Source: a virus. From it: 47,216 bases of DNA. Made by a program: the position numbers and the translations under genes. The notes below the pieces were generated by a model. It had not been told where the DNA came from. It was given only the letters and a program-made list of their open reading frames with translations, and searched no databases. The DNA lies in the IMG/VR virus record IMGVR_UViG_3300035156_000359, positions 1 through 47,216 of that record, one strand, 5' to 3'. Below are positions 31,070-38,099 of this stretch, in pieces; positions within the stretch are counted from its first letter, which is position 1, and each line of letters begins with the position of its first letter.

Positions 31070-31941
31070 GTACCCTCCTGCCAGAACAGGCCGGTGCGAT
31101 CGAGTGCGCGCGATGCGGCGGGATTCAGCCAGAGACATTCGGTGCGCATGGCAGTGCCGCGGGCGGCCGAGATTCTCGCCTCGGTGCTCGCCATGGCCCA
31201 TCCTTGCAACGCCCCCAAGTACATCGCGCTGGCATAACCGCTCAGCACGACCATGCCTTTCACCGAGAGCAGCTTGTCCAGCAGCTGGGCGTGGTCGTCG
31301 TCGGTCAGTTCGCAGTCGTAGTACCGGCCGTGCTTGGCGCCGACGTTGCGCGTGCCCATGACATACGGCGGGTCGACGTAGAACAACGTGTCCTCGGCGT
31401 CGTGCTGGTCTATGATCCCCAAGGCCGGACGGTTCTCGATCATGACGCCAGAGAGGCGCGCGCATACTCGAGCGAGTGATTCGGGGAAGCGCGCCCACAG
31501 CTGCTGCGCGGTGCCGTGCTTGCGCCTGGTGTCGACGCGGAATCCAGTCGTGCCTTTCGTGGCGCCGGCCGAGCCGAAACCCATCTCGGCGCGCACCAGG
31601 GTGCGGCGCGCACGCTCAACCGGATCGTTGCTCGGTTCATAGGCGGCATCGAATTCGTCGCGCGCGTAAGGGGTAAGCAGCAGCTGGCCGATCAGGTGGT
31701 CGCACTGGCCAGGATCCCGCAGCACGCGGAACACGTTCACGATATCGCCGTCGAGGTCGTTGTAGACCTCGGCATAGGCGCGTTCCTTCTGCACCAGCAC
31801 ACCGGCGGCGCCGCCGAATGGTTCAACATAGCAGCGGTGAGGCGGGAAATGTTTGATGACCCATGGCGCCAGGCGGAACTTGCCGCCGTGGTACCGCAGG
31901 ACCGGGCGTGTCGGGGCCGCAGTGTTGATGGTCGTGGTCAT
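31066..31941 (-). CDS. dam: Dam-like DNA adenine-N6 methyltransferase (D12 class)
   Basis: This is a 291-residue methylase. It carries the SAM-binding RYHGGK and VEPFGGAAG motifs (residues 16-21 and 39-47) and the catalytic DPPY at 190-193, so it is the alpha-class D12 type. The middle is the target-recognition region. No partner restriction enzyme is beside it, so it is an orphan that may shield phage DNA or adjust regulation. It is coupled to both neighbours by 4-base overlaps. Confidence 0.95.
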   Translation of the reverse strand: MTTTINTAAPTRPVLRYHGGKFRLAPWVIKHFPPHRCYVEPFGGAAGVLVQKERAYAEVYNDLDGDIVNVFRVLRDPGQCDHLIGQLLLTPYARDEFDAAYEPSNDPVERARRTLVRAEMGFGSAGATKGTTGFRVDTRRKHGTAQQLWARFPESLARVCARLSGVMIENRPALGIIDQHDAEDTLFYVDPPYVMGTRNVGAKHGRYYDCELTDDDHAQLLDKLLSVKGMVVLSGYASAMYLGALQGWAMASTEARISAARGTAMRTECLWLNPAASRALDRTGLFWQEGT

Positions 31942-32147
31942 GGCGCCGAGACCTCGGCGAGCTGCCCGCTAGTCGCGCGGCGCTGGGCCTGCAGCTGCTC
32001 CATTTGGCAAACGTCCCATTCAGCCTGCCAGTCGTCGACAGCCGCGGCATGGGGGTTCATCTTGTGGTCATTGCGGCCGGCGCCGCGTGAGAATGCAGCG
32101 CGCGCCCTGGCCCGGATGGTTTCGCGGGAAATAATCGAATCGTGCAT
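31938..32147 (-). CDS. Small hypothetical early protein
   Basis: This is a 69-residue protein starting MHDSIISRETIRARARAAFS with a GGGAGGG ribosome site 5 bases upstream. It is basic and helical in its first half. The C-terminal part is DDWQAEWDVCQMEQLQ followed by a basic stretch. No family is recognised. It lies between the CII-position gene and dam, with an ATGA junction to dam. Confidence 0.65.
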   Translation of the reverse strand: MHDSIISRETIRARARAAFSRGAGRNDHKMNPHAAAVDDWQAEWDVCQMEQLQAQRRATSGQLAEVSAP

Positions 32148-32158
32148 CTGCCCTCCCC

Positions 32159-32749
32159 TTACGCCTGGTCGACCGCGCTGCGGCGCGCGATCTCGGATTG
32201 CAGGTCGCGCTTGGCGCAGGCGACCGAGTCCTGCACGTCCTGCAGTTCCTGGCACGAACTCTTCAGCTGGTCGACCGAAGCGTCGGGCCCGATGCATAGC
32301 AGCGAGGTCGTGGCCTCGGCCGCTTCCTTGACCAGGCTGCGCAGGTGCGGCGCCACATCCAGCACTGGGCACGGCGCCACCTCGATCAGGCGCAGCTCGA
32401 CGCCCTTTCGAGCCAGGCGCATGTTCTCGAACTTCAGGTAGATATCGATCGGCATGGCCTCCTCGATCGACGCTTCGAAGTTCGCGGGCAGCAGGTTCTT
32501 GTCCTTGGTGACGTCGTCCAGCCAGCGAAAGATGCGCTCGGCGTTCACCTTCTGGCGCTCGTACGCGTCGGTGGTCGGCGGCTCGAAGCGGATGCCGGTC
32601 GTGGCCGGGCCGCCGATGCGCTCGTGGGCCTCGACGATCATCTGGCAGACCGTTTCCCGGCTCCAGCCCTCGCGCTTGCGCATCTCCTCGACGCACTCGC
32701 GGTACATGGCGATTCGGGTCTTCGTGGGATTGTGTGGATTGCTCCGCAT
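32159..32749 (-). CDS. Hypothetical early regulator, CII position
   Basis: This is a 196-residue protein, second gene of the PR operon after cro. The N-terminal part contains YRECVEEMRKREGWSRETVC (about residues 16-35) and a continuing helix that could form a helix-turn-helix. The middle has RIFRWLDDVTKDKNLLP, and the C terminus is helical. Position and general style suggest a CII- or YdaT-like regulator of lysogeny, but no motif proves DNA binding. Confidence 0.7.
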   Translation of the reverse strand: MRSNPHNPTKTRIAMYRECVEEMRKREGWSRETVCQMIVEAHERIGGPATTGIRFEPPTTDAYERQKVNAERIFRWLDDVTKDKNLLPANFEASIEEAMPIDIYLKFENMRLARKGVELRLIEVAPCPVLDVAPHLRSLVKEAAEATTSLLCIGPDASVDQLKSSCQELQDVQDSVACAKRDLQSEIARRSAVDQA

Positions 32750-32872
32750 GTAATTCCTCTAACGTGCTGTTACTGTGGCAACACTGGAAAGCGTGGAGCC
32801 GAGAAAATGGAAACTAAGTCGCCGGATAAACTGCCTACGTGCAACTTTTTCGGCGAACTGAAAGCTATAGGC

Positions 32873-33067
32873 TTACTGTGGCTGAGACTCCGGCGCAGCC
32901 TCTTGGATGGGGCCGAACACATCGGGGCGGGCAAGACGCAGGAACTTCATCTGTGCCCTCGGGATTCCATTGCTGTGCCACTGCGACACCGCCTGAGCAG
33001 TCACCTCGCACAGGGCAGCGGTTTTGGTCGTGCCGCCCAGGCGCTGAATTATTTCGGTAGCGTTCAT
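32873..33067 (-). CDS. cro: Cro/YdaS-like repressor
   Basis: This is a 64-residue DNA-binding protein. MNATEIIQRLGGTTKTAALC and the recognition part VTAQAVSQWHSNGIPRAQM form a Cro-type helix-turn-helix, and a loose C-terminal tail follows. It is divergent from cI, with three operators between them and PR inside those operators. GAGGG lies 6 bases before the ATG. It should repress PRM during lytic growth. Confidence 0.9.
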   Translation of the reverse strand: MNATEIIQRLGGTTKTAALCEVTAQAVSQWHSNGIPRAQMKFLRLARPDVFGPIQEAAPESQPQ

Positions 33068-33075
33068 GTTTCCCT

Positions 33076-33133
33076 CAAGTTGACTTTAGACGAATCGTAA
33101 GACGCCTTGAGGAAATAGTCAAGCCAACTTGAA
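33076..33133. promoter_or_regulatory. OR: three spaced operator dyads between cro and cI
   Basis: Three 14-bp dyads of the form TCAAG-N4-CTTGA lie at 33076-33089 (TCAAGTTGACTTTA, one mismatch), 33098-33111 (GTAAGACGCCTTGA, two mismatches) and 33120-33133 (TCAAGCCAACTTGA, perfect). Their centres are exactly 22 bp apart, about two helix turns, which suits cooperative repressor binding. They overlap PR and the candidate PRM. Confidence 0.82.
33095..33123 (-). promoter_or_regulatory. PR promoter for cro and the early operon
   Basis: The minus strand has -35 TTGACT (33118-33123), 17-bp spacer, -10 TACGAT (33095-33100). Start would be near 33088, about 20 bases before the cro ATG. The perfect operator covers the -35 and the middle operator covers the -10, so repressor occupancy blocks it. 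Confidence 0.72.
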
Positions 33134-33135
33134 TC
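33108..33135 (+). promoter_or_regulatory. Candidate PRM promoter for cI
   Basis: The plus strand has -35-like TTGAGG (33108-33113), 16-bp spacer, -10-like TTGAAT (33130-33135). Transcription would start about 15 bases before the cI ATG. It is weaker than PR and back-to-back with it, as in lambda, so activation by bound CI is plausible. Confidence 0.5.
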
Positions 33136-33156
33136 CTTACTTGGTAAGCTAGCTTT

Positions 33157-33861
33157 ATGAATTTATTGTCAGAAAGGCTCTTGTGGGCAATCCAGCAGGA
33201 GCAAAAGCGCCGAAATGGCAAGCGTGTTACCAAGGCCGAAATTGCGCGGGCAGCTGGGGTTTCCGATACAGCTGCAGGGAATTGGCTCAAGGGTGACCAT
33301 GGGATCGATGCTCCAAGAGCCAGGGCGGTAGGAACCTATTTGCGTGTGGATCCACTGTGGCTGGAGACCGGCGAAGGCGACCCGACACCACGTGCAGCCT
33401 TGCCTCGCGCGGAGGAACTCGAGTTCGATGACGCCCCTGCGATCTTGCGCAAGCCTCAGCTGATCCCTGTTGTTGGCCGCGTACAAGCTGGTAACGATGG
33501 ACTGTTGAGCATTGACGACTCGGGCAGCGACAATCCGGAAGGTTTTTTGGCGTGGTATGCGACCTGCACTGAAGCTTATGCACTCAGAATTCGTGGCGAG
33601 AGCATGAGCCCGCGTTACCTCCCTGGGGAATTCGTCGGCGTCGATCCATGCTCTGATGTGCTCCCGAGCGACGAAGTTATCGTGCTGCTAAAAGACGGCC
33701 GCCGCATGATCAAGCGGCTTCTATGGATTCGCGACGATCAGGCGTGCTTCGAGTCGGTGAATAAAGACCATGCGAATATCGTGATTGATTGCGACGACAT
33801 TGATCAAATGCACCTGGTAACCGGACATATTCAGAAATCTGCTTTTAGGGCGAACGCTTGA
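33157..33861 (+). CDS. cI: CI-like repressor with LexA/S24 self-cleavage domain
   Basis: This 234-residue lysogeny repressor has an N-terminal HTH (about residues 24-66, VTKAEIARAAGVSDTAAGNW) and a C-terminal S24 domain. The scissile Ala111-Gly112 (RVQAGND), nucleophile Ser149 (GESMSPRYL) and general base Lys186 (RRMIKRLL) are all present, so RecA-stimulated autocleavage and SOS induction are expected. It probably binds the dyads at 33076-33133 and 35464-35522. Its stop overlaps the next start, so the following S24-fold protein is made from the same message. Confidence 0.95.
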   Translation: MNLLSERLLWAIQQEQKRRNGKRVTKAEIARAAGVSDTAAGNWLKGDHGIDAPRARAVGTYLRVDPLWLETGEGDPTPRAALPRAEELEFDDAPAILRKPQLIPVVGRVQAGNDGLLSIDDSGSDNPEGFLAWYATCTEAYALRIRGESMSPRYLPGEFVGVDPCSDVLPSDEVIVLLKDGRRMIKRLLWIRDDQACFESVNKDHANIVIDCDDIDQMHLVTGHIQKSAFRANA

Positions 33862-34268
33862 GGGTGCCAGTCCGGTGCGTAAAGCTCCAATTACGTGCGG
33901 GTGTATCGGGTTTTGATTTAGAGCCAGATATGTCCGTGAGCGGGACTCTAGAAATTCCAGTTCCGACCGGCGCTGATACCCGAGGCCTGCTCGCAGTGCG
34001 CGTGCGCGATCGCGGCATGGAACCTTTGTTCTTCGAGGACGATTGGGTTGTGATCGATACCGGCGATACCGCGCGTCGGAGTCGGGAGGTCTATGCGGTG
34101 AATTGGAACGGCGAGGCGTGCGTCCAGCAACTGGTCGAGCGGGGTGGCCAATGGTATTTGAGCTACGTGAATCAGGATTTCACGCCTATTAACGTGCGCA
34201 GCGGTCAGCTGGACATTGTTGGGCGAGTTGTATATCAGCCGGTTCGAGCGATCGCTGGCAGACTTTAA
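33858..34268 (+). CDS. HTH-less S24/LexA-fold protein with lost catalytic residues
   Basis: This 136-residue protein consists only of the S24 peptidase fold. The core LAVRVRDRGMEPLFFEDDWV aligns with the usual LxVRGDSMEPTLxDGDxV, but glycine (Gly53) replaces the nucleophile Ser. In EACVQQLVER the general-base Lys (VKRL) is replaced by Gln90. The N terminus keeps a cleavage-site-like RAG (residues 13-15), and the C terminus has the family ending LDIVGRVVY. The start is TTG at 33858, overlapping the cI stop, or GTG at 33864. It cannot be a protease of the usual kind. It may pair with the CI C-terminal domain and change cooperativity or cleavage, or bind another S24 protein such as LexA or UmuD. 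Confidence 0.8.
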   Translation: MRVPVRCVKLQLRAGVSGFDLEPDMSVSGTLEIPVPTGADTRGLLAVRVRDRGMEPLFFEDDWVVIDTGDTARRSREVYAVNWNGEACVQQLVERGGQWYLSYVNQDFTPINVRSGQLDIVGRVVYQPVRAIAGRL

Positions 34269-34309
34269 GGCGCACCGGCACGCCAGTTTGCCGAATGAAA
34301 GAATATTAA

Positions 34310-34633
34310 ATGGCTCTAATTGCTTGCCCAGAGTGCTCGACTCAAGTTAGTGACCAAGCACTAGCCTGTCCGAGTTGCGGCGCTAGGCCGGCAAAACCTA
34401 GAAAGTCGCGTGCGCTCTTTTATGCTTTTATCGGGTTCCTCGCTATTCTCGTGACGTTGGTTTTAATTAAGGATCCAGACTCCAGCGAACGATTCGATGC
34501 CCGGCAGTCTATATCGACATGTTGGGACGAGCAAAAGCGAAAGTCACACACCCCCGGAGAGGCTCGATTTATTGCGGGTGCGTGCGAAAGGATGGAAGAG
34601 AAGTACCGAACCAAGTACGGGCGCAACCCTTAA
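34310..34633 (+). CDS. Zinc-ribbon single-pass membrane protein
   Basis: This is a 107-residue protein. The N terminus is a zinc ribbon with two CxxC pairs (CPECS at residues 6-10, CPSCG at 20-24). A basic linker and one membrane helix (about 36-53, FYAFIGFLAILVTLVLI) follow, then a short charged domain with two Cys. The ribbon is likely cytoplasmic. It is the third gene of the cI operon, the place where lambda carries rexB, also a membrane protein. A sensing or exclusion role is possible, inferred from position and topology only. Confidence 0.8.
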   Translation: MALIACPECSTQVSDQALACPSCGARPAKPRKSRALFYAFIGFLAILVTLVLIKDPDSSERFDARQSISTCWDEQKRKSHTPGEARFIAGACERMEEKYRTKYGRNP

Positions 34634-34677
34634 GTGCAAAGCGCAGCGGCACGCCTAGATGCCGACCGAGGATACAA

Positions 34678-35058
34678 ATGGAAGATACAGATAAGCGTTC
34701 AGTAATGAACGCTATGGCGATGTTCGAAAGCCGCGCTCGGGAAATCATCAACCGGATTGACGGTAAGCGTAGCATTGGTGCTTTTGAAAAAGATGAGCTG
34801 CAGTCGCTTTACACAGGGTTGAAGGAGGACGTTAAGAGCGCCGCGAAACTCGGCAAGGTCCACAAAGACCGAGAGGACCAGACAGATTGGGAGCGCTGCT
34901 ACTTCATGCCGGCCGTCTCGAAAGCGCGAGACGGATTGCGCGCCAAGACCAACAGCCATCCAGTTACTTCGAACTGGATTGGCTCACTCCTCGATGCCGC
35001 CGGTGAATTTAGTTATTACCTTTCGATGATTGAAAGGGATCACCCAGAAGATCAATAA
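34678..35058 (+). CDS. Hypothetical helical protein of the cI operon
   Basis: This is a 126-residue, charged, mostly helical protein starting MEDTDKRSVMNAMAMFESRA. It contains EIINRIDGKRSIGAFEKDEL and ends LSMIERDHPEDQ. No family is recognised. It is the last gene before the strong plus-strand terminator at 35366, and its 3' end overlaps the convergent gene 35009-35353 by 50 bases. It is somewhat AT-richer than the late genes. Constant expression in the lysogen is inferred from its place in the cI operon. Confidence 0.7.
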   Translation: MEDTDKRSVMNAMAMFESRAREIINRIDGKRSIGAFEKDELQSLYTGLKEDVKSAAKLGKVHKDREDQTDWERCYFMPAVSKARDGLRAKTNSHPVTSNWIGSLLDAAGEFSYYLSMIERDHPEDQ

Positions 35059-35353
35059 CGACGAGTTCCGCTGTCGCCAGCTTTCGAAGAAGTTGAGCTC
35101 GCATTATCCGCATGTGATGCTCTGGAATCGTTGATTTTTCAGAGCGCATTCTTTCGAATAGCCAAGCTGCCATGCGGATGTCGTGAATAAGGTTACTTGG
35201 ATTACTGTACCCCCTTCCTGATTCTCGGCGATAGCGCCTCATCACCCATTTCGCCTCAATGCGCGCCCGACGAAGGTTCGCCTCTGACCCCTCGCGCCTC
35301 CTGGGCGGTGGGGGTGGCCGGTGGATCGCTCTCATGTGCGGTAGAAGTTCCAT
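35009..35353 (-). CDS. Hypothetical basic protein divergent from PL
   Basis: This is a 114-residue protein starting MELLPHMRAIHRPPPPPRRR, with a very basic proline/arginine N terminus. A convincing helical body follows (RMAAWLFERMRSEKSTIPEH, then MRAQLLRKLATAELVVIDLL). The start at 35353 is chosen because GGAGG lies 5 bases upstream; an ATG at 35365 is the alternative. A minus-strand promoter candidate (TTGAGA, 17 bp, TTTACT, about 35462-35491) overlaps the OL operators, so it may be repressed by CI and induced with PL. It is convergent with the cI operon. Confidence 0.62.
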   Translation of the reverse strand: MELLPHMRAIHRPPPPPRRREGSEANLRRARIEAKWVMRRYRRESGRGYSNPSNLIHDIRMAAWLFERMRSEKSTIPEHHMRIMRAQLLRKLATAELVVIDLLGDPFQSSKGNN

Positions 35354-35365
35354 ATCATCCTCCAT

Positions 35366-35389
35366 GCCCCGCCAGCCGGGGCTTTTTTT
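35366..35389 (+). terminator. Terminator of the cI operon
   Basis: On the plus strand GCCCCG-CCAGC-CGGGGC is a perfect 6-bp stem followed by seven T. It closes the plus-strand cI operon 300 bases after its last gene. In the other direction it lies as a hairpin just before the ribosome site of the divergent gene, without a T-run, so it should not stop that transcript. Confidence 0.82.
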
Positions 35390-35440
35390 CGGCCCGAGCG
35401 CCGGGCCAGCGAAACCTGACTTCGTCTGGTTGGATCAAGT

Positions 35441-35455
35441 GTAGCGGTCCGCTAC
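35441..35455. promoter_or_regulatory. 15-bp palindrome upstream of OL
   Basis: GTAGCGG-T-CCGCTAC is a perfect inverted repeat with 7-bp arms, lying 8 bases before the first OL dyad. It does not match the OL/OR consensus, so it may be the site of a different regulator. Confidence 0.5.
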
Positions 35456-35463
35456 CATAGAAG

Positions 35464-35522
35464 TAAAGTTCACTTGAAAATATTTCTCAAGATACCTTGA
35501 CCTAAGAATCAAGCTCACTTAA
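35464..35522. promoter_or_regulatory. OL: three spaced operator dyads before the PL operon
   Basis: Three dyads with the same TCAAG-N4-CTTGA form as OR lie at 35464-35477 (TAAAGTTCACTTGA, one mismatch), 35487-35500 (TCAAGATACCTTGA, perfect) and 35509-35522 (TCAAGCTCACTTAA, one mismatch). Centres are 23 and 22 bp apart. The second and third cover the -35 and -10 of PL. The array stands about 2.4 kb from OR, matching the lambda plan for looping between CI octamers. Confidence 0.82.
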
Positions 35523-35525
35523 GAT
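35497..35525 (+). promoter_or_regulatory. PL promoter
   Basis: The plus strand has -35 TTGACC (35497-35502), 17-bp spacer, -10 TAAGAT (35520-35525), with a start near 35532. The first gene begins at 35582. The spacing and the relation to the operators mirror PR. Confidence 0.72.
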
Positions 35526-35581
35526 TCTCTCCAGCGAAACGAGCTCAGCACCCGGCCGAGCCGCCAACCGAGGAGAGCGTC

Positions 35582-35782
35582 ATGTGCACCACCGATAAGC
35601 CTCAAATCAAGCTGCACGAGCAGCGCTTCATGGTCAGCCCCTGCGGCTTCAATGCCGACATCTTCCCCGTCGACGCAGTCCCGGCCAAGGCACGGAACTG
35701 GACGGACGAGACGCACCTCAGCGACGGTGCCGCCCGGCGGCTGATGGAGCGTCGCATGCTGTCCACGCAGAAGGGAGCCTGA
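35582..35782 (+). CDS. Small hypothetical protein, first gene of PL operon
   Basis: This is a 66-residue protein running MCTTDKPQIKLHEQRFMVSP to RRLMERRMLSTQKGA. GAGGAGAG lies a few bases before the ATG. It has no recognised domain. Position 50 bases after the predicted PL start suggests immediate-early expression, where lambda carries N, but it does not show the arginine-rich N-terminal motif of N proteins. Confidence 0.68.
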   Translation: MCTTDKPQIKLHEQRFMVSPCGFNADIFPVDAVPAKARNWTDETHLSDGAARRLMERRMLSTQKGA

Positions 35783-35784
35783 TC

Positions 35785-36144
35785 ATGGCCCTCTACGACC
35801 CAACCGTAGCCGACGAGAAGCGTGACGAGCGCCTGACCGAGCTGACCCGCGAAGCCGCGGACTCGATGACCCAGGCGCTGGCCGCCGGCCTGCCAAAGAC
35901 CGTGCAGTTGATCGACGAAGCCCTGGGCGAATACCTCCAGGACGACCAGGCCCGCGCCGAGCTGCTGCGCAAGACAGCCGCCGGCGGAAGCCCCCTCACG
36001 AAAATCCTGTCGGACCTGATCTGGATCGAGGCCGGGGTGCGCGCCGAGCAGCAGCTGCAGCGCATGGAGAAGGAAGGCGCCGAAGCAGCCCTCGAGGCCC
36101 GCGCCGAGCAGGTGGCTGAAGCCTGGCTCTGCCCACTGCACTGA
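35785..36144 (+). CDS. Hypothetical helical early protein
   Basis: This is a 119-residue acidic, all-helical protein starting MALYDPTVADEKRDERLTEL. It has long amphipathic helices (TQALAAGLPKTVQLIDEAL, then AEQQLQRMEKEGAEAALEAR) and ends WLCPLH. It follows the first PL gene by 2 bases. No family is recognised. The 198-bp stretch after it (36145-36342) holds no convincing gene. Confidence 0.72.
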   Translation: MALYDPTVADEKRDERLTELTREAADSMTQALAAGLPKTVQLIDEALGEYLQDDQARAELLRKTAAGGSPLTKILSDLIWIEAGVRAEQQLQRMEKEGAEAALEARAEQVAEAWLCPLH

Positions 36145-36342
36145 ACCCGTAGCGCCGCGCCCCGGAGCACAACGCGCGGATAGGCCCGGCCAGCTGAAGG
36201 AACCGGCCCTGTGGGATCAGCATGCCCCGCTCGCACCGCGTCAGGTGCCGCTAGCGTGATTGCGCATACGCCCATGCCGGACATGGTTAAAGCCGGAACC
36301 AACAACGAAGCCGGCCGCGCCGGCGCCAACCAGGAGAGCAGG

Positions 36343-37194
36343 ATGGAATCGAAATTCGAGGCGGGCCACACCGTCTACAGCGAAAAGGGTGAGCGGGCCG
36401 AGTACGTCACCGCCAGCGGCGATGGTCATATTGTCCGTCCGATGGTCGAGAGCTACGACGACGAATCCGGCGAGTCCTACGACCACGTTTGCGATCCAGC
36501 CGTCTGGCGTCACGTCTTCCACCAGGAGCCCGTGGCCAAGTTCAGCGACCAGCTGAAGGGGCTGCACGAGCAGATCGCCGCCGCCAAGGGCGAGCGCGAC
36601 CAGCTGCAGCGCGAGGACTATCAGCGTCAGCGCGAGCGTGCCGAGAAGCTGAAGCGCTTCGCCATCCTGGACAACGTCGAGGCCTTTATCGACGGGAAGA
36701 TCACCCACTACGTTCAGCGGGAATACTCCGCGCCGCCGTGCATCATCGACGTAGCGGAAGCGGTGAGCAGCGAGAACAGCAACTACCGCAAAGACTTGCG
36801 TCTGCTCACATTGGGCGGCTCTCTCGTCAATGGTGACTTGAAATGGGTTTTGAATCGGTACTCGGACGGCAGCGGCAATGCCAGCACCGTAGTGCCTTGC
36901 ACCTCGTACGATCAGGCTGCTGAGCTTGTCAAGACGGCAGTCATCCAGCATTTCGCTGGCAGCCGGCCGGACCACGAAAAACGACAGGATTGGATCGACT
37001 CGGCTGACAAGCTGGGTGTTTCCGTGCCTGAGGAATACCGCCGCGCTGTTGTGCGCCATCGCATTCTTTCGATTGAACAGAACTCGGGTTACATGCGTAA
37101 GCAGGCCCAGGACTATGCCGATTCGGTTGCAAAAACCGACGCCGAGCTTGCCGCGCTACGCGCCTATCTCGAAGCCCCGGCAGGTGCCGCATGA
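36343..37194 (+). CDS. Hypothetical coiled-coil early protein
   Basis: This is a 283-residue protein. A small beta-rich N-terminal domain (VYSEKGERAEYVTASGDGHI, HVCDPAVWRHVF) is followed by a coiled coil (about 70-110, LKGLHEQIAAAKGERDQLQR), a central alpha/beta region and a helical C terminus. The start at 36343 is chosen because AGGAGAGCAGG precedes it. An in-frame ATG at 36274 lacks such a site. The function is unknown; it may belong to the replication/recombination set with the next genes. Confidence 0.78.
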   Translation: MESKFEAGHTVYSEKGERAEYVTASGDGHIVRPMVESYDDESGESYDHVCDPAVWRHVFHQEPVAKFSDQLKGLHEQIAAAKGERDQLQREDYQRQRERAEKLKRFAILDNVEAFIDGKITHYVQREYSAPPCIIDVAEAVSSENSNYRKDLRLLTLGGSLVNGDLKWVLNRYSDGSGNASTVVPCTSYDQAAELVKTAVIQHFAGSRPDHEKRQDWIDSADKLGVSVPEEYRRAVVRHRILSIEQNSGYMRKQAQDYADSVAKTDAELAALRAYLEAPAGAA

Positions 37195-37307
37195 TCGCCC
37201 GCTTCCGCAAGCACTACCGCACCCAATACCAGCTGTCCCTGCTCGCCGGCTTCGGCCCGCGCAAGGCCGCCCGTCGCGCGCTGCGCACCTACATTTTCGG
37301 CTTTTAA
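37191..37307 (+). CDS. 38-residue basic protein
   Basis: This short gene runs MIARFRKHYRTQYQLSLLAG to RRALRTYIFGF. It is strongly basic and helical, of the type of tiny phage proteins found among early recombination genes. It overlaps the previous stop by ATGA and lies 14 bases before the annealing-protein gene. Translation coupling and the clean composition support it; the function is unknown. Confidence 0.62.
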   Translation: MIARFRKHYRTQYQLSLLAGFGPRKAARRALRTYIFGF

Positions 37308-37321
37308 CCACGAAGGAAACC

Positions 37322-38089
37322 ATGAACGAACTCACCACCCAGGGCGAACCGACGTTCTCCCTTTCCCCGCGCAACCTGGCTGAGGCCATGGAGTTCGCGA
37401 AGGTCATCGCCTCTTCGGACATGGTCCCGAAGGATTACATCAACAAGCCGGGGAACGTGCTGGTGGCGGTGCAGACCGGCGCCGAGCTGGGCCTGAAGCC
37501 GATGCAGTCGCTGCAGGGTATCTCGGTCATCAACGGCCGCCCGGGCGTCTGGGGCGATGCGATGTGGGCTCTGATCATCAGCCATCCTGAGTACGTGGAT
37601 TCGGTCGAAGAGAAGACCGACACGTCCTGCACGATCACACTGACGCGGCGCGGCCGCAGCCCGGTTGTCGTCACCTTCAACATGGAAGACGCCAAGAAGG
37701 CAGGCCTGGCCGGCAAGCAGGGCCCGTGGCAGACGGCGCCGAAGCGGATGTTGCAGATGCGCGCCCGTGCATTCGCCGCGCGCGACCTCTTCGCCGACGC
37801 GCTTAAGGGCATCAAATCGGTCGAGGAGCTGCGCGACTATCCGGACGAGCGCGTCGAGCGCGACATCACGCCGGCACCAGCCGCAGCCGCGCCGGCGCCG
37901 CGCGCAGTGGCCGCCCCGCTCCAGGAGTGCACGCCGGAGAAGTTCGCCGAAAACTCGGCGGCCTGGCGCGACATGATCCTGTCCGGGAAGAAGACGCCGG
38001 CGGCGCTGATCTCGATGCTCAGCACGAAGACCATCCTCACCGAAGACCAGAAGCTGACCATCGACAGCTGGGCCCACGAAGGCGAATAA
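37322..38089 (+). CDS. Putative single-strand annealing protein (RecT-position)
   Basis: This is a 255-residue protein of a widespread phage family. Recognisable parts are NLAEAMEFAKVIASSDMVPK (about residues 18-37), VQTGAELGLKPMQSLQGISV (about 50-69), NGRPGVWGDAMWAL and MEDAKKAGLAGKQGPWQTAP, then RMLQMRARAFAARDLF. The C terminus is a linker plus a small helical domain. It lies directly before a YqaJ exonuclease, the usual exonuclease/annealing-protein pair for homologous recombination. The annealing function is inferred from this pairing and the family's usual context. Confidence 0.75.
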   Translation: MNELTTQGEPTFSLSPRNLAEAMEFAKVIASSDMVPKDYINKPGNVLVAVQTGAELGLKPMQSLQGISVINGRPGVWGDAMWALIISHPEYVDSVEEKTDTSCTITLTRRGRSPVVVTFNMEDAKKAGLAGKQGPWQTAPKRMLQMRARAFAARDLFADALKGIKSVEELRDYPDERVERDITPAPAAAAPAPRAVAAPLQECTPEKFAENSAAWRDMILSGKKTPAALISMLSTKTILTEDQKLTIDSWAHEGE

Positions 38090-38099
38090 GGAGAAGACC

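Noticed and set aside
35582-35782. N-type antiterminator as first PL gene
   Set aside because: Position fits, but there is no arginine-rich RNA-binding N terminus and no nut boxB-like hairpin was found in the short leader.
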